From Tateyamaria sp. (GTDB lineage Bacteria; Pseudomonadota; Alphaproteobacteria; Rhodobacterales; Rhodobacteraceae), in contig JABITU010000281.1 of the NCBI GenBank assembly GCA_018668195.1, forward strand, positions 1-20,344: a stretch of 20,344 nt of DNA. The letters are read 5' to 3'. Every line of letters starts with the position of its first letter. Within the stretch, counting starts at the first letter, position 1. Both the position numbers and the translations under genes were made by a program. A model generated the notes under the pieces. The model searched no databases. It was given only the letters and a program-made list of their open reading frames with translations, and had not been told where the DNA came from. Shown here in pieces: positions 1 to 7,416 of this stretch.

Positions 1-385
1 TGACGACCGCATCCAGACGCGCAAGGCCCGCAATCAGCTGATCAACGCTGAACGTCTGGATCACGGGGCTGGGGTTTGCCACCCCGGTGGTTTCGATCAG
101 GATGCCGTCCAGCGCTTTGTTCCCCTTGAGCAGACTGCGCAGCGTGCGAATAAGATCGCCACGCACAACGCAACACAGGCAACCAGAGGAAAGCTCGATC
201 AACTCCTCCTCGCCGGTTTCGATCAGATCGCCATCAATCCCGACGTCGCCAAATTCGTTGACGATCACAGCAAACTTACGCCCGTGATCGCCCTTGAGAA
301 TATAATTCAAAAGCGTGGTCTTACCCACACCCAAATAGCCTGTGACAATCGTCACCGGCACACGGATGTCAGTCCCTACATCCAC
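1..385 (-). CDS. CobW/COG0523-family metal-associated GTPase, C-terminus cut by window edge
   Basis: Only the first ~128 residues lie in the window; the rest runs off the left edge. I see a Walker A motif GYLGVGKTT at residues 16-24, the family's metal-site motif CLCC at 69-72, and an ETTG motif near 98-101. These three together are diagnostic of COG0523 GTPases, which use GTP hydrolysis to deliver metals (Zn, Co, Ni) to client proteins. The client here is unknown. An in-frame TGA just upstream leaves only GTG starts; I chose the one at 385, which overlaps the end of the upstream alcohol dehydrogenase by about 10 bases. GTG at 361 is an alternative. No clear ribosome binding site is visible, so translation may be coupled to the dehydrogenase. 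The metal-chaperone call fits the other His-rich and transport proteins in this island. Family certain; metal and partner unknown. Confidence 0.9.
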   Translation of the reverse strand, partial: MDVGTDIRVPVTIVTGYLGVGKTTLLNYILKGDHGRKFAVIVNEFGDVGIDGDLIETGEEELIELSSGCLCCVVRGDLIRTLRSLLKGNKALDGILIETTGVANPSPVIQTFSVDQLIAGLARLDAVV

Positions 386-1479
386 GGCATCAAAGAGACA
401 TGAATGGCATCACCCGACGCCCCGACCGCTTTGATCGCATCATGGGTTTGTTCCAACCCAAAGCGATGGGTCGTCATCAGGTCCAATGCGAAGCGATTAG
501 AATTCAACTGCTGCAATGCTTGTTCGCAGGATTGATAATTATGCCCACGCGCACATTTCACAGTGACGTATTTATTGCATAGTTTGGCCAGTGGAAAATT
601 TGGAAACTCTGCCGTTTCCTGCTGCACTAGAAGCGTACCACCTTTGCGTTTAAGCGCCTCAAGCCCAAGCAACAACGGCGCGGTTCCCGCGCCGGCGGTG
701 CAATCAAGCGCGACATCAACACCCTCGCCACCCGTGATCTCGCGAATACGTTCGACGGGATCTTCCTGTTCGACGTTAATCGTGAAATCCGCACCCAATT
801 TCTTGGCTACCTCAAGTCGTTTGGCGTCCTTGTTTGTACCTGTGACGATGATCAGCTCAGCTCCGGCCTGCTTGCCCGTCACAACCTGGCTAAGACCCTG
901 CTGACCCGGCCCCTGCACCAAAAGCTTCGTCTGATAACCAACCTTGCAATCAAACAAGGCCCACTGAATGCCGTTCGCCATCGGTGTCACAAGACCTGCA
1001 AGTTCCGGCGACAAGCCGTCAGGGACTTTGTGCAGAACAGAATTCCACGGCAGATACATATATTGCGCAAAACCACCCCAAAGGTGCGGCGCGCGCGTCA
1101 TAGGGGTATAGCCAAAGCGAATTCCATCGGGATTCTTGCGCCAATCTGTCGCCATACACAGACGGTAATCGCCCCTGTGGCAATGCTCGCAGGTCATGCA
1201 CCCGACATAGTGTTCAGCAAACACCCGGTCGCCTTCTTTCAGGCCGCGCCGCTTGCTGAAGGTCTTCCCCGCCTTTGCAATAATGCCAATGTTCTCGTGC
1301 CCCATGATCACAGGCTCAGATATTGGCGGCTTGGAATAGAATTTTACGTCGGTGCCGCAAATGCCCGCAACCTCGACCTTCAGAAGGGCGGCATCATCCG
1401 GGATATCGGGCATGTCAAATTCGCGAAACTCGGTCCGCTCTGGACCTGTCCGCACTGCAGCGAGCACTTTTTCTAACAT
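376..1479 (-). CDS. Zinc-dependent alcohol dehydrogenase (MDR superfamily)
   Basis: A 367-residue medium-chain dehydrogenase/reductase of normal family length. Catalytic zinc ligands are visible as C41 (CGTD) and H61-E62 (GHEN). The structural zinc lobe has four cysteines at 94, 97, 100 and 108. The nucleotide-binding turn is GPGQQG at 190-195. It most likely oxidises an alcohol or diol with NAD(P)+ in the cytoplasm. In this setting it could act on a ring-cleavage or aldol product, or on a cis-dihydrodiol, but the substrate is not readable. An in-frame ATG exists at 1521; I chose ATG 1479 because GGAGGG lies 7 bases upstream and MLEKVLAA looks like a natural start. It is the first gene of a minus operon with the CobW GTPase, under an operator-like site at 1539-1564. 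Confidence 0.93.
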   Translation of the reverse strand: MLEKVLAAVRTGPERTEFREFDMPDIPDDAALLKVEVAGICGTDVKFYSKPPISEPVIMGHENIGIIAKAGKTFSKRRGLKEGDRVFAEHYVGCMTCEHCHRGDYRLCMATDWRKNPDGIRFGYTPMTRAPHLWGGFAQYMYLPWNSVLHKVPDGLSPELAGLVTPMANGIQWALFDCKVGYQTKLLVQGPGQQGLSQVVTGKQAGAELIIVTGTNKDAKRLEVAKKLGADFTINVEQEDPVERIREITGGEGVDVALDCTAGAGTAPLLLGLEALKRKGGTLLVQQETAEFPNFPLAKLCNKYVTVKCARGHNYQSCEQALQQLNSNRFALDLMTTHRFGLEQTHDAIKAVGASGDAIHVSLMPWM

Positions 1480-1511
1480 CCTAAAGCCCTCCAGTCTTTT
1501 ACGTTGACCAA

Positions 1512-1540
1512 AGGCTAGCAAACCGCCAAACTACCTACAA
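1512..1540 (-). promoter_or_regulatory. Candidate sigma-70-type promoter for the alcohol dehydrogenase operon
   Basis: On the minus strand, TTGTAG (1540-1535) is followed after 17 bases by TAGCCT (1517-1512). The match to the -35 consensus is fair and to the -10 is weak. It abuts the 26-bp operator-like element at 1539-1564. Spacing and location are plausible; assignment is inference. Confidence 0.35.
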
Positions 1541-1564
1541 GAACGTTGTTCCGCATGAGGGAAC
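1539..1564 (-). promoter_or_regulatory. Operator-like element A (putative IclR-family site)
   Basis: Read on the minus strand, this is GTTCC, seven bases, GGAAC, three bases, GTTCT, T. The same block spacing recurs at 7355, 9127 and 16889. The inner part, GGAAC-NNN-GTTC, is an inverted repeat, and TTCC-N7-GGAA forms a second one. It lies between the divergent alcohol dehydrogenase (start 1479) and the 97-residue gene (start 1591), so it could control both. The IclR regulator encoded at 6508-7341 is the only transcription factor in the window and the natural candidate to bind it. Confidence 0.5.
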
Positions 1565-1590
1565 ACCATCTGAATTGAGCCGGCAGAGAC

Positions 1591-1884
1591 ATGTTCGCAA
1601 ATCGCAATATTACATCCGCAATGGTTGCTGACCTCGCGCGTATCGAAACAGCCGTCAGGGCGTGTTATCATGTGCCCGATGATCAAATCGTGCTGGTCAC
1701 GCAAGAACCAGCGCGGCTATTGGGTGGGCCGGATCAAATGACAACTGTGCTGTTCTGGATTGACCCGGACACACGGCACAAGCTGCGCCTTTTCAAACCT
1801 GCTTCGGAGGTTGGACAATCGGACCTACCCCCGGCTTGGCTGCGCAGCGCGCTTCTTGATGATGACTTGGCCGATTGCTGTTAG
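1591..1884 (+). CDS. Small protein of unknown function (97 aa)
   Basis: I do not recognise a family. The protein is acidic and soluble, with no signal peptide or membrane segment. It has a central hydrophobic stretch (TTVLFWIDPDTRHKLRLF, about residues 50-67) that looks like beta-strands, and it ends in an Asp-rich tail with two terminal cysteines (LLDDDLADCC), which might bind a metal or form a disulfide. The ribosome binding site is weak. The next gene starts five to eight bases after its stop, so it is probably co-transcribed with the divergent Pht5-family protein and may work with it. Its promoter region carries operator-like element A. Its length and tight coupling support a real gene; function is unknown. 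Confidence 0.7.
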   Translation: MFANRNITSAMVADLARIETAVRACYHVPDDQIVLVTQEPARLLGGPDQMTTVLFWIDPDTRHKLRLFKPASEVGQSDLPPAWLRSALLDDDLADCC

Positions 1885-1892
1885 GGGAAATG

Positions 1893-2834
1893 ATGAGCAA
1901 ACGCAGACTGAAAACCGTCACCCGGACCCAAGGTAACAACCGTGCACTGAAAGATGGTGCCGTCACGCTACCGGACTTCGTGCTGGACTTTGAAGAGGTC
2001 AATCCCTTGCCCCGCGCGTTTCGGGCCATGGTGCGCGAACAGGCCTATGATGTCTGCGAAATGGCGTTGACGACATATATTACGGCACGGGCTTACGGAG
2101 TGCCGATCACGGCCATTCCGGTTTTTCTGGTGCGTGATTTCCACCATAAATCCATGGTGGCATCGGCTATGGCAAGCCTGCCAAACCTCAAAGACCTGGA
2201 GGGCCGCCGCGTCGGTGTCAGCCGCGGCTATACCGTCACAACAGGGGTCTGGGCGCGGGCTATATTGGCAGAAGAACATGACGTTGACCTGTCCAATGTC
2301 ACATGGTCGCGGTCCGATGATGAACACGTTCCGAATTGGCGGATGCCGTCCCATGTGCAGGATTTGAACGGCGAAGGCAGTTTGGATGAGCAGCTAGCGC
2401 GCGGCGATCTTGATGCTGCCGTGGGCGTCGTGGCTGGCGATGCGACCCGGTCCTTGATTGCCGATCCTTTTGCGGCAGGTTTGGCCGCATTGAAGAGGCG
2501 AGGGTTTTATCCGATCAACCATCTTGTTGTCGTTCGCGATGATCTTTTGGCAGAGGTCCCGGACCTTGCCGTGCAATTGTTTGACGCATTCAGCGCGTCA
2601 AAAAAGGCCTATGTCGCCGATTTGAAAGCAGGGCGCATCAGCGACTTGACCGCTGCTGACAAGACCCATCTTGCTGTCATGGATGTGATGGATGACCCGC
2701 TGCCCTATGGCTTTGCGCCAAATGCCGATACGCTAGATAGCATCATGCACCATGTTGTGTCACAAGGCATTATTGACACAGCGATTCCGCTAGAAGACCT
2801 GTTCGCTACAAACACCCACGGGTTAGTGGGTTAA
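1893..2834 (+). CDS. Divergent 4,5-dihydroxyphthalate decarboxylase (Pht5)-family / substrate-binding-fold protein
   Basis: A 313-residue protein with the layout of the Pht5 family, which has a type-2 periplasmic-binding-protein fold but is cytoplasmic. Shared landmarks with the two clearer copies here are the segment AYDVCEMALTTYITA (residues 51-65), IPVFLVRDFHHKSM (75-88), DLEGRRVGVSRGYTVTTGVW (101-120) and the SLDEQLARGDLDAA block (163-176). It lacks the N-terminal WDYD motif and is the most divergent of the three. There is no signal peptide and no ABC transporter gene nearby, so an uptake role is unlikely. Several starts are possible (TTG 1875, ATG 1890, ATG 1893); I chose 1893 because AGGGG is then 5 bases away. 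Its TAA overlaps the TAA of the convergent hydrolase gene. A lyase or ligand-binding role is plausible; the exact reaction is unknown. Confidence 0.8.
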   Translation: MSKRRLKTVTRTQGNNRALKDGAVTLPDFVLDFEEVNPLPRAFRAMVREQAYDVCEMALTTYITARAYGVPITAIPVFLVRDFHHKSMVASAMASLPNLKDLEGRRVGVSRGYTVTTGVWARAILAEEHDVDLSNVTWSRSDDEHVPNWRMPSHVQDLNGEGSLDEQLARGDLDAAVGVVAGDATRSLIADPFAAGLAALKRRGFYPINHLVVVRDDLLAEVPDLAVQLFDAFSASKKAYVADLKAGRISDLTAADKTHLAVMDVMDDPLPYGFAPNADTLDSIMHHVVSQGIIDTAIPLEDLFATNTHGLVG

Positions 2835-3682
2835 GTCACACTTGCCAGAAAATCCAGTACGCGCTTAGGTGCAGTGTCTTCAGTTTGCGCCTCCGGCACT
2901 GCGTCCCAGTATTCAGAACCTTTGATACACTCCTGCAAGTAGCGCGCCGCTGATGTGGCGTGAAACCCGTCCGATCCTGGCACGATCAGGGTCGGGATAT
3001 CAACGCGCATCAGATCCTCTGGTTCTGCGCCGGGCGCTGTGTCCCGGTCGAAAAGCCCCGCCATCATGCCGCGCACCGTCAGCAGATATTGAGTCAGATC
3101 TAGCGCTGCATAATGCACTGCAAAGTCATCCGAATTCCGGATTGGTTGGCCCCATGGTCCACCGCGCGGATCAGCGCTGAAGTTCTTATCGTGCGAGTGC
3201 AATAAATCAACGACGGCTTGTAGCCCGTTTTCCTCGGCAAAGGCCAAGTGACGGGCAAATCTTTGATGAGAACTGATCCGGTATGCCGCCCCACCAACAG
3301 GAAAATAGAGCACCATCGACAGTACGCGGTCGGGATGGGCCACGCCGAAAGCTGCAACTGGCGAACACCCCATGCAACCGCCCATCAAGTGCGCACGGTC
3401 TATCCCAAGATGATCAAGCAAGCCAACGCCTTGGCGCACATAGTGATCCCAAGCGATCCGCTCGACGCGCCCCCCAGACAACCCGTTTTCACGACGATCA
3501 AACAGGATGCACGTGTATTGCTCAGGAAGATGATCAAGCAGGCGGATACGCTTGTAAACGCCAAGATCCGACCACTTGCTTATTTGTGCATCAAAGCCAC
3601 CCGGTGCATACATCAATAGCGGTGGGCCCTCGCCGCGCAGTTCATAATGCGTTTCGATGCCATCGATTTCCACAATCGCCAT
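2831..3682 (-). CDS. Alpha/beta-hydrolase-fold protein with cysteine at the nucleophile position
   Basis: A 283-residue alpha/beta hydrolase of normal family length. The fold is shown by the oxyanion segment (PLLMYAPGGF, 21-30), FDRRENGLSG (61-70), the nucleophile elbow GGCMGC (101-106) and the acid region VPGSDGFH (234-241). The elbow has Cys103 where most family members have Ser, as in dienelactone hydrolases. The histidine normally found near the C-terminus is absent: the last His is H241, next to the presumed acid D238. It may be an unusual C-C or ester hydrolase, or a non-canonical member. ATG 3682 was chosen because GGGAGG lies 7 bases upstream and longer versions run into the upstream gene, whose stop is four bases away. 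It is the last gene of the operon running from iclR. Confidence 0.88.
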   Translation of the reverse strand: MAIVEIDGIETHYELRGEGPPLLMYAPGGFDAQISKWSDLGVYKRIRLLDHLPEQYTCILFDRRENGLSGGRVERIAWDHYVRQGVGLLDHLGIDRAHLMGGCMGCSPVAAFGVAHPDRVLSMVLYFPVGGAAYRISSHQRFARHLAFAEENGLQAVVDLLHSHDKNFSADPRGGPWGQPIRNSDDFAVHYAALDLTQYLLTVRGMMAGLFDRDTAPGAEPEDLMRVDIPTLIVPGSDGFHATSAARYLQECIKGSEYWDAVPEAQTEDTAPKRVLDFLASVT

Positions 3683-3686
3683 GGCG

Positions 3687-4502
3687 CTACCTCCCCGGCT
3701 GCCCTTTGATCTGAAGTCCAGACCGGACATCAGCGGCACATTCTGACAGTGCGTCATGAATGACCCGTGCAACATTGGCGTAACCTGATGGTTCCTTGTC
3801 GAGTGCCGCGACGTTGTAACCGACGGCAGCTTGCGCCAATCGCACGCGCCCATCCAGCCATGGGCCGCCACCAAAGCCGCCGATTACGGGAATATCGACG
3901 GCTGCGACCACCTTGGGGCCGATCACCGGGCCGGAATTGGTGAAATCCAGCAGCACCGCACCTGCGGCTTCCAGCGCTTTGGCCTCGGCGATCAGGCGGT
4001 CTTGCATGCCTGGGGCGGCGTCCGTCTTACCGGCTTGATTTTCATAAGGGATTCCGCTGGCCAATGCGGTTTGTGGGGTCAGGCCAAATTGCGCCCACAC
4101 GGGGATGCCTGCGCGGGTCAGTGCGGTGACGGTTTCGGGATAATCCGCTGCACCGTCGAGTTTCAGCAGGTCAATGCCTGCTTCCTTCACCAAACGGATC
4201 GCCGCGCGCACCGCGGCGTCCGGACCTTCTTGCAGTGGGCCGTAGGGGAAGTCAGCAGAAACAAGCGCGTTTTTCACACCGCGCCGGACGGCTTTAGTCA
4301 CGATCACCATTTCGTCCATCGTGATCTCGAACATGGTCTCGTGACCCCAAAGGTTCTTGCCAACGGTATCCCCAACAGAGACGATATCAACGCCGACACG
4401 GTCCGCAATGGCGGCCATATGCGTGTCCCAGGCGACGACACCAAAAATCTTTTCACCGCGCTGCTTTTTGGCGTACAAGTCGGGGATGGTGACTTTCGTC
4501 AT
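3687..4502 (-). CDS. PanB-like (ketopantoate hydroxymethyltransferase family) TIM-barrel protein
   Basis: A 271-residue protein that follows the PanB pattern from end to end: TIPDLYAKKQ (5-14), VSVGDTVG (41-48), ADFPYG (83-88), KLDG (114-117), GLTPQ (140-144) and a late GFGGGPWLDG (209-218). PanB condenses methylene-THF with a 2-oxo acid; metal ligands map to D45, D84 and D116. Two key positions differ from biosynthetic PanB as I remember it: the active-site His of GHxGLTPQ is Gln138, and the catalytic Glu of the LLE motif is Asp186. With these changes and its place inside a catabolic operon, a retro-aldol, decarboxylation or related lyase role on an oxo-acid is more likely than pantothenate synthesis. 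It overlaps the upstream Pht5-type gene by four bases (ATGA), so translation is coupled. Family assignment strong; reaction unknown. Confidence 0.85.
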   Translation of the reverse strand: MTKVTIPDLYAKKQRGEKIFGVVAWDTHMAAIADRVGVDIVSVGDTVGKNLWGHETMFEITMDEMVIVTKAVRRGVKNALVSADFPYGPLQEGPDAAVRAAIRLVKEAGIDLLKLDGAADYPETVTALTRAGIPVWAQFGLTPQTALASGIPYENQAGKTDAAPGMQDRLIAEAKALEAAGAVLLDFTNSGPVIGPKVVAAVDIPVIGGFGGGPWLDGRVRLAQAAVGYNVAALDKEPSGYANVARVIHDALSECAADVRSGLQIKGQPGR

Positions 4503-5485
4503 ATGACGAACTCCTCATAAGTTTCGGGGGCGAACATTTCGTCCACCTCAAGCTTGCGCGGTGACAGGCCTTGTTCGTGGTGATACCGCAAGAAGACATC
4601 CAAAGTAGCGCGGTTCTTCTGGACACCATAAGCCCAAAAATCACCGCCCATCAGATCAAAGGCTTCTTCCACATGGGCGTTGAACCACGGCAGCATGCCT
4701 TTAAGGGCGGCTGTTTCTTTCAGCCCAGCATAGCAAAGGTTTTGCGCCTCACGGAAGGCTTTGAAAAGGTTCATCGCAACCCAGCGGTTTTGCTCATAAA
4801 CCTCGCGGCGGATCGCGATAACGTGCATGATCGGAAAAATGCCGGTGTCGTGCCAATAGGCTTTTTCCACATCCACGTAATTGGGGAATAGGCGCTTGAC
4901 CTTGACCCCATCGTAGGTTGATGGCTTGCGCGCCGTGTGAAACGCGTCGATCCGCCCTTCCGCCAGCATTTGCGCAAGCGTATCTTCCGGGCCGATCCGT
5001 TCTAGCCGAAAGTTCTCGGGCAGTGTGATGCTGATCTTTTCACTGCGATTGGGTGTTTCCTCGCCGCCAGTGACGTATGTCGGCCCGTCCACGGGCACGC
5101 CGTAATGGTCAGACAGAATACCACGGATCCAGACGGGGGCGGTCATTTGGTATTCCGGGCAGCCGAACCGCTTCCCGATCAAATCTTTTGGGTCGTTGAT
5201 CCCCGCATCCGCGTTCACATAGATGCAGGAATGCCGGAAAAATCGTGACGGGAAAACTGGGATCGCAACGAACGGGCGGTCTTCTTTGAAGTGCGACACC
5301 ACGAATGACGACATCGACATTTCCGAGGCGTCAAATTCCCGGAACTTTGCCATTCGGAAAAATGTTTCTTCAACGATCATATTGAGGAAACGCAGGTCAA
5401 TGCCGTCAGGACGCACCCTGCCATCTATCAAAGGTTGCACCCGGTCATAGTCCCAGCACCCAAGCGTCATTGGTAATCCGGTCAT
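4499..5485 (-). CDS. 4,5-dihydroxyphthalate decarboxylase (Pht5) family protein
   Basis: A 328-residue protein and the best match here to the Pht5 family. Recognisable landmarks are CWDYDR (10-15), DGRVRPDGID (21-30), EETFFRM (39-45), REFDASEMSMSS (49-60), IPVFPSRFFRHS (75-86), DLIGKRFG (101-108) and VWIRGIL (118-124). The archetype removes one carboxylate from 4,5-dihydroxyphthalate to give protocatechuate; similar proteins act on other dihydroxy acids or are uncharacterised. There is no signal peptide, so it acts in the cytoplasm. It lies between the Rieske-type reductase gene and the PanB-like gene, fitting a step right after ring hydroxylation. I chose ATG 5485, preceded by GGGGGAG, rather than the far upstream alternative that would run into the reductase gene; ATG 5470 is possible. 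The substrate may differ from phthalate. Confidence 0.88.
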   Translation of the reverse strand: MTGLPMTLGCWDYDRVQPLIDGRVRPDGIDLRFLNMIVEETFFRMAKFREFDASEMSMSSFVVSHFKEDRPFVAIPVFPSRFFRHSCIYVNADAGINDPKDLIGKRFGCPEYQMTAPVWIRGILSDHYGVPVDGPTYVTGGEETPNRSEKISITLPENFRLERIGPEDTLAQMLAEGRIDAFHTARKPSTYDGVKVKRLFPNYVDVEKAYWHDTGIFPIMHVIAIRREVYEQNRWVAMNLFKAFREAQNLCYAGLKETAALKGMLPWFNAHVEEAFDLMGGDFWAYGVQKNRATLDVFLRYHHEQGLSPRKLEVDEMFAPETYEEFVI

Positions 5486-5504
5486 GGCTCCCCCAATTTG
5501 TTGT

Positions 5505-6494
5505 TTAGTAGAATTCGTCGAAGTGTAGTTGGTCAGTCGGCACACCAGCCTCATGCGCCATTTTTTGCACGGCGGCGGACATTATGGCAGGCCCGGCGAA
5601 GTAAATTTCGCAGTCTTTCAACTGCGCCCCCATGTCTTCGGCGACGACATCATGCAGAAAGCCTTTGGGGCCGGTCCAAGTGGCATCGGGGTCAGAAAGT
5701 GCTGCGATGAAGCGTGCCTTTTCAGCGGCTTGCCCGCCAAGCACTGCGGCATTGCACAGATCACCAGTTTCGCGTCCCCCATAGAAAGCATGCAGCTTGC
5801 GTGTGTCCAGCATCCCCGCAGCAGCAGCACCTTTGGCGATCGAGACCATGGGCGAAAGCCCTGATCCACCGGCCAAAAGAACAATATCGCGCGGGCTGTC
5901 TTCGCGCAGAAATGCAGTACCGTAGGGGCCATCAATCGTGATCGCAGCACCCGGTTCGGCGGCAAAAAGCGCGCCGGTTGCCGCACCATTCGGCATCTGC
6001 TTGATCATGAACCGCCATGTGCCGTCGTCACAAAGGTTGGACATGGAATAGGCCCGCCCGCCGGTAACGCCGGGGACATGCAGCAAGGCGTATTGACCGG
6101 GATGAAAAGCTGGCAAATCATCGGCGTGAAATGTAAATTCTGCAATATCGCGCGTGATCTGTTTAACCTCGACCAGGGTAGCCGTGACCGACATCGGAGG
6201 GGTGTCCGGAATGTATTGGTCCATCGTGCGAAACTTGACACTGCAGGCACCGTCCGGAACGGCCTGACAGCCAAGCCAACGGCCGCGTTTCAATTCGCGC
6301 TCTGACCAGGCGGGCGCATCTTCGCGCCGATGCGTGACCGTGCCGTCAAGCAGTTGGAACCGGCAATTGCCACAAGATCCGGTGTTGCAGGAATAGGGCA
6401 TACCAATACCCGCACGTAGGGCCGCGCGCAGGATCGTCTCGCCCGCGTCGCACTCAAACACATGACCATCGGGGCTTTGCGTGATTATGGGCAT
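5505..6494 (-). CDS. 2Fe-2S ferredoxin-FAD-NAD(P)H reductase component of a Rieske oxygenase
   Basis: A 329-residue electron-transfer flavoprotein with the fused order ferredoxin, FAD domain, NAD domain, as in benzoate dioxygenase reductase. The N-terminal 2Fe-2S cluster ligands are C36, C41, C44 and C76. The flavin motif RAYSMSN is at 147-153, the pyridine-nucleotide motif GGSGLSP at 209-215, and the terminal FAGP segment at 299-302. It passes electrons from NAD(P)H to the oxygenase, here most likely the Rieske protein at 10464-11753, although the two sit in different operons. This domain order differs from phthalate dioxygenase reductase, where the ferredoxin is C-terminal. ATG 6494 is preceded by AGGA nine bases upstream; an earlier in-frame ATG would overlap the IclR gene. 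Confidence 0.94.
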   Translation of the reverse strand: MPIITQSPDGHVFECDAGETILRAALRAGIGMPYSCNTGSCGNCRFQLLDGTVTHRREDAPAWSERELKRGRWLGCQAVPDGACSVKFRTMDQYIPDTPPMSVTATLVEVKQITRDIAEFTFHADDLPAFHPGQYALLHVPGVTGGRAYSMSNLCDDGTWRFMIKQMPNGAATGALFAAEPGAAITIDGPYGTAFLREDSPRDIVLLAGGSGLSPMVSIAKGAAAAGMLDTRKLHAFYGGRETGDLCNAAVLGGQAAEKARFIAALSDPDATWTGPKGFLHDVVAEDMGAQLKDCEIYFAGPAIMSAAVQKMAHEAGVPTDQLHFDEFY

Positions 6495-6507
6495 GTACGG
6501 ATTCCTA

Positions 6508-7341
6508 TCAGACGTAGATCGGTTGGCGCCGGACATAGCCCATGCGCTGAGAAATTTCACTTGCAGCTTCGATCACCATTGGTGCCAGTTTCGGCACCAG
6601 CGCTTTCTTGATACGCACGCGCGGGCCAGCAACTCCAATGGAAGCGACCAACCGACCTTCTGCGTTGTAGATCGGGGCCGCAACGCAACGTGTGCCTTCA
6701 TCACAAGTTTCATCTTCGAATGCGTGGCCACGACGTTTGACCTGACGCACCGCTTTCAGAAAATCGTCTTTGTCGGTTACCGTGTTGGGCGCGCGTGCGG
6801 GCCTTGGGTATTGCAGGAATTTCTCAAGCTCTGCTGTTCGCAGACCTGCCAGCAGGCAAAGCCCTTCGGCTGTGCAAAAGGCTGGCTTTAGCTGACCTGT
6901 GGCTGACCGCAGCCGCAGCGTTTGCGGGCTTTCGAAGTCATGCAGGAACACGACGCTTTGCCGCTCCAAAACTGCAAGGCGCACGTTTTCTTGAGTTTTT
7001 TCGCGTAACACATTCAGGATGGTTTTGGATTCTACGGTGACATCCAGCCTTGAACGCACCAATGAACCAAGCGCGAAAAGCCCAATCCCCAAACCATAGC
7101 GCCCGGTTTCTGGATCTTGTTGCAACAGCATTTCGTCCAACAGGGCACCTGCAAGCCGGTGCACCGTGCTTTTAGCGACATTCAGTCGTTTCGCAAGTTC
7201 ACTGATCCCAAGTGCTTCGTCTTCTTCAGTGAAGGTTTTCAAAAGGTGGATAGCCGTTGTCACCGAAGACAACCGTGATGAGTTGCGTCGCGGGTTGCGG
7301 TTGATTTCTTTGCGCACCGGCCGTGCCGCGTCATCTGTCAT
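6508..7341 (-). CDS. IclR-family transcriptional regulator
   Basis: A 277-residue protein, near the usual 250-280. The N-terminal winged helix-turn-helix runs from about residue 24 to 85, with the recognition region ISELAKRLNVAKSTVHRL (46-63). The C-terminal effector domain shows the family pattern in CDEGTRCVAAPIYNAEG and GVAGPRVRI. IclR members control aromatic and acetate catabolism, as repressors or activators, and usually respond to a pathway intermediate. It is the only regulator in the window. It lies downstream of the EutA-like gene and 13 bases upstream of the reductase gene on the same strand. Element B lies 14 bases before its start, consistent with autoregulation. The ribosome binding site (AAGG, about 9 bases upstream) is modest. 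Effector unknown. Confidence 0.95.
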   Translation of the reverse strand: MTDDAARPVRKEINRNPRRNSSRLSSVTTAIHLLKTFTEEDEALGISELAKRLNVAKSTVHRLAGALLDEMLLQQDPETGRYGLGIGLFALGSLVRSRLDVTVESKTILNVLREKTQENVRLAVLERQSVVFLHDFESPQTLRLRSATGQLKPAFCTAEGLCLLAGLRTAELEKFLQYPRPARAPNTVTDKDDFLKAVRQVKRRGHAFEDETCDEGTRCVAAPIYNAEGRLVASIGVAGPRVRIKKALVPKLAPMVIEAASEISQRMGYVRRQPIYV

Positions 7342-7354
7342 TGCATGAGACCTT

Positions 7355-7380
7355 GTTCCGTAAGGAAGAACTGCGTTCCA
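7355..7380 (+). promoter_or_regulatory. Operator-like element B (upstream of iclR-type gene)
   Basis: GTTCC, seven bases, AGAAC, three bases, GTTCC, A: the same spacing as elements A, C and D. The inner AGAAC-TGC-GTTC is a near inverted repeat, and on the other strand it reads TGGAAC-GCA-GTTCTT. It lies in the 75-base gap between the EutA-like gene and the IclR gene, just ahead of the regulator's start. This location suggests self-control of the regulator and of the genes after it. Confidence 0.45.
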
Positions 7381-7416
7381 TTATTGATACCAGCCGCGCC
7401 GGTGTCAACTGGTTGC

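Noticed and set aside
1893..2834. ABC-transporter periplasmic substrate-binding protein
   Set aside because: The fold is similar, but there is no signal peptide and no permease or ATPase gene nearby; two clear Pht5-family relatives in the same island favour a cytoplasmic enzyme-like role. The same applies to the copies at 4499 and 17027.
3831..4520. 229-residue plus-strand reading frame
   Set aside because: Antisense to the PanB-like gene, which has clear motifs throughout; the translation is low-complexity and His/Gly/Asp-rich without family features.
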